A stretch of 32,341 nt of DNA from Chitinophagaceae bacterium (GTDB lineage Bacteria; Bacteroidota; Bacteroidia; Chitinophagales; Chitinophagaceae). Below the pieces are notes generated by a model that had not been told where the DNA came from, ran no database searches, and saw nothing but the letters and a program-made list of their open reading frames with translations. Shown here piece by piece: positions 32,108 through 32,341 of the stretch (position 1 is its first letter; each line of letters starts with the position of its first letter). Where the stretch lies: assembly GCA_947374225.1 (NCBI GenBank), contig CANCAY010000021.1:1-32341 (forward strand), written 5' to 3'. The position numbers and the translations under genes are program-made.

Positions 32108-32341
32108 TTAAATATTTAATAAAAGAAAAACAAAATGGATGAACGCGGGTAGCATCATACAACCATCTAAAACAAAATAATACCAGAAGTCGGATTGGGT
32201 ATTTATAGATTTTTTTAAGCTAAGATAGATGACAAGAAAACTTAATAAAAGAGCCAAGGTTGTTAAAGTGTCGGATGAAATAATATAAAAAATAGAGAGC
32301 ATGATTAAAAACACTGCACTAATAAATTGAAATAACTTATT
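32108..32341 (-). CDS. Partial membrane protein running off the window edge
   Basis: On the minus strand the frame is open from the window edge to the stop at 32108, with no stop codon in the last 27 nt, so the 5' end lies outside. The visible 77 residues hold at least three hydrophobic helices (FLIMLSIFYIISSDTL, TLALLLSFLVIYLSL, LPAFIHFVFLLLNI). A GTG and an ATG near 32314 and 32302 are internal or alternative starts. The family is not recognised from this C-terminal fragment. Confidence 0.55.
   Translation of the reverse strand, partial: NKLFQFISAVFLIMLSIFYIISSDTLTTLALLLSFLVIYLSLKKSINTQSDFWYYFVLDGCMMLPAFIHFVFLLLNI

Overview
The window looks like chromosomal DNA of a member of the Bacteroidota, possibly Chitinophagaceae or a relative. 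The evidence is an AT-rich sequence without purine-rich Shine-Dalgarno sites, a TAnnTTTG-type promoter element, a TonB-dependent receptor with an N-terminal carboxypeptidase-regulatory domain, a DUF5777 beta-barrel, DUF1080 and DUF1569 proteins, and many short Lys-rich signal peptides ending in AQ. I see no rRNA, tRNA, CRISPR array, insertion sequence or phage gene. No gap between genes exceeds 300 bases. The last gene runs off the right edge.

Layout. (1) 1-2212: a hairpin ending an unseen gene, a membrane-anchored Kelch protein with a cytoplasmic C-terminal domain, and a DUF4442 hotdog protein on the minus strand. (2) 2359-9051: an envelope electron-transfer cluster. It holds a lipoprotein cytochrome with an ethylbenzene-dehydrogenase-like haem domain, a small lipoprotein cytochrome, a DUF5777 outer-membrane barrel, a soluble cytochrome c, a small Tat-signal protein, a Tat lipoprotein with four Fe-S motifs, an NrfD-type quinone-reactive membrane protein, and a tail-anchored protein with Ig-like repeats. 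No molybdopterin catalytic subunit is encoded. (3) 9144-10850: a sodium/solute symporter. (4) 10938-23189: a two-component system, a heavy-metal RND efflux operon (TolC, adaptor, OprB-like porin, CzcA-type pump), then a TonB receptor and a YncE-type propeller. (5) 23179-28701: an SDR, a Gly/Arg/Met-tailed lipoprotein, an alpha/beta hydrolase, a YncE/phosphoesterase fusion and a DinB-like protein. (6) 28767-31035: an HMA metal-binding protein, a DUF2892 membrane protein and a CoA-disulfide-reductase/rhodanese fusion. (7) 31105-end: a DUF1080 protein and a partial membrane protein.

How the genes may work together. In region 2, quinol could be oxidised by the NrfD and Fe-S proteins, with electrons passed to periplasmic and lipoprotein cytochromes next to an outer-membrane barrel. 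That resembles a porin-cytochrome conduit, but it is inference. In region 4, three TTAAG repeats spaced exactly 11 bp lie just upstream of the efflux operon and are a likely binding site for the adjacent OmpR-family regulator. In region 6, two near-identical palindromes (GTGACA-N2-TGTTAC) suggest joint control of the metal/sulfur genes by an unlinked factor. Three terminator-like hairpins lie directly before, or inside the start of, a downstream gene, which suggests step-down or attenuation within operons.
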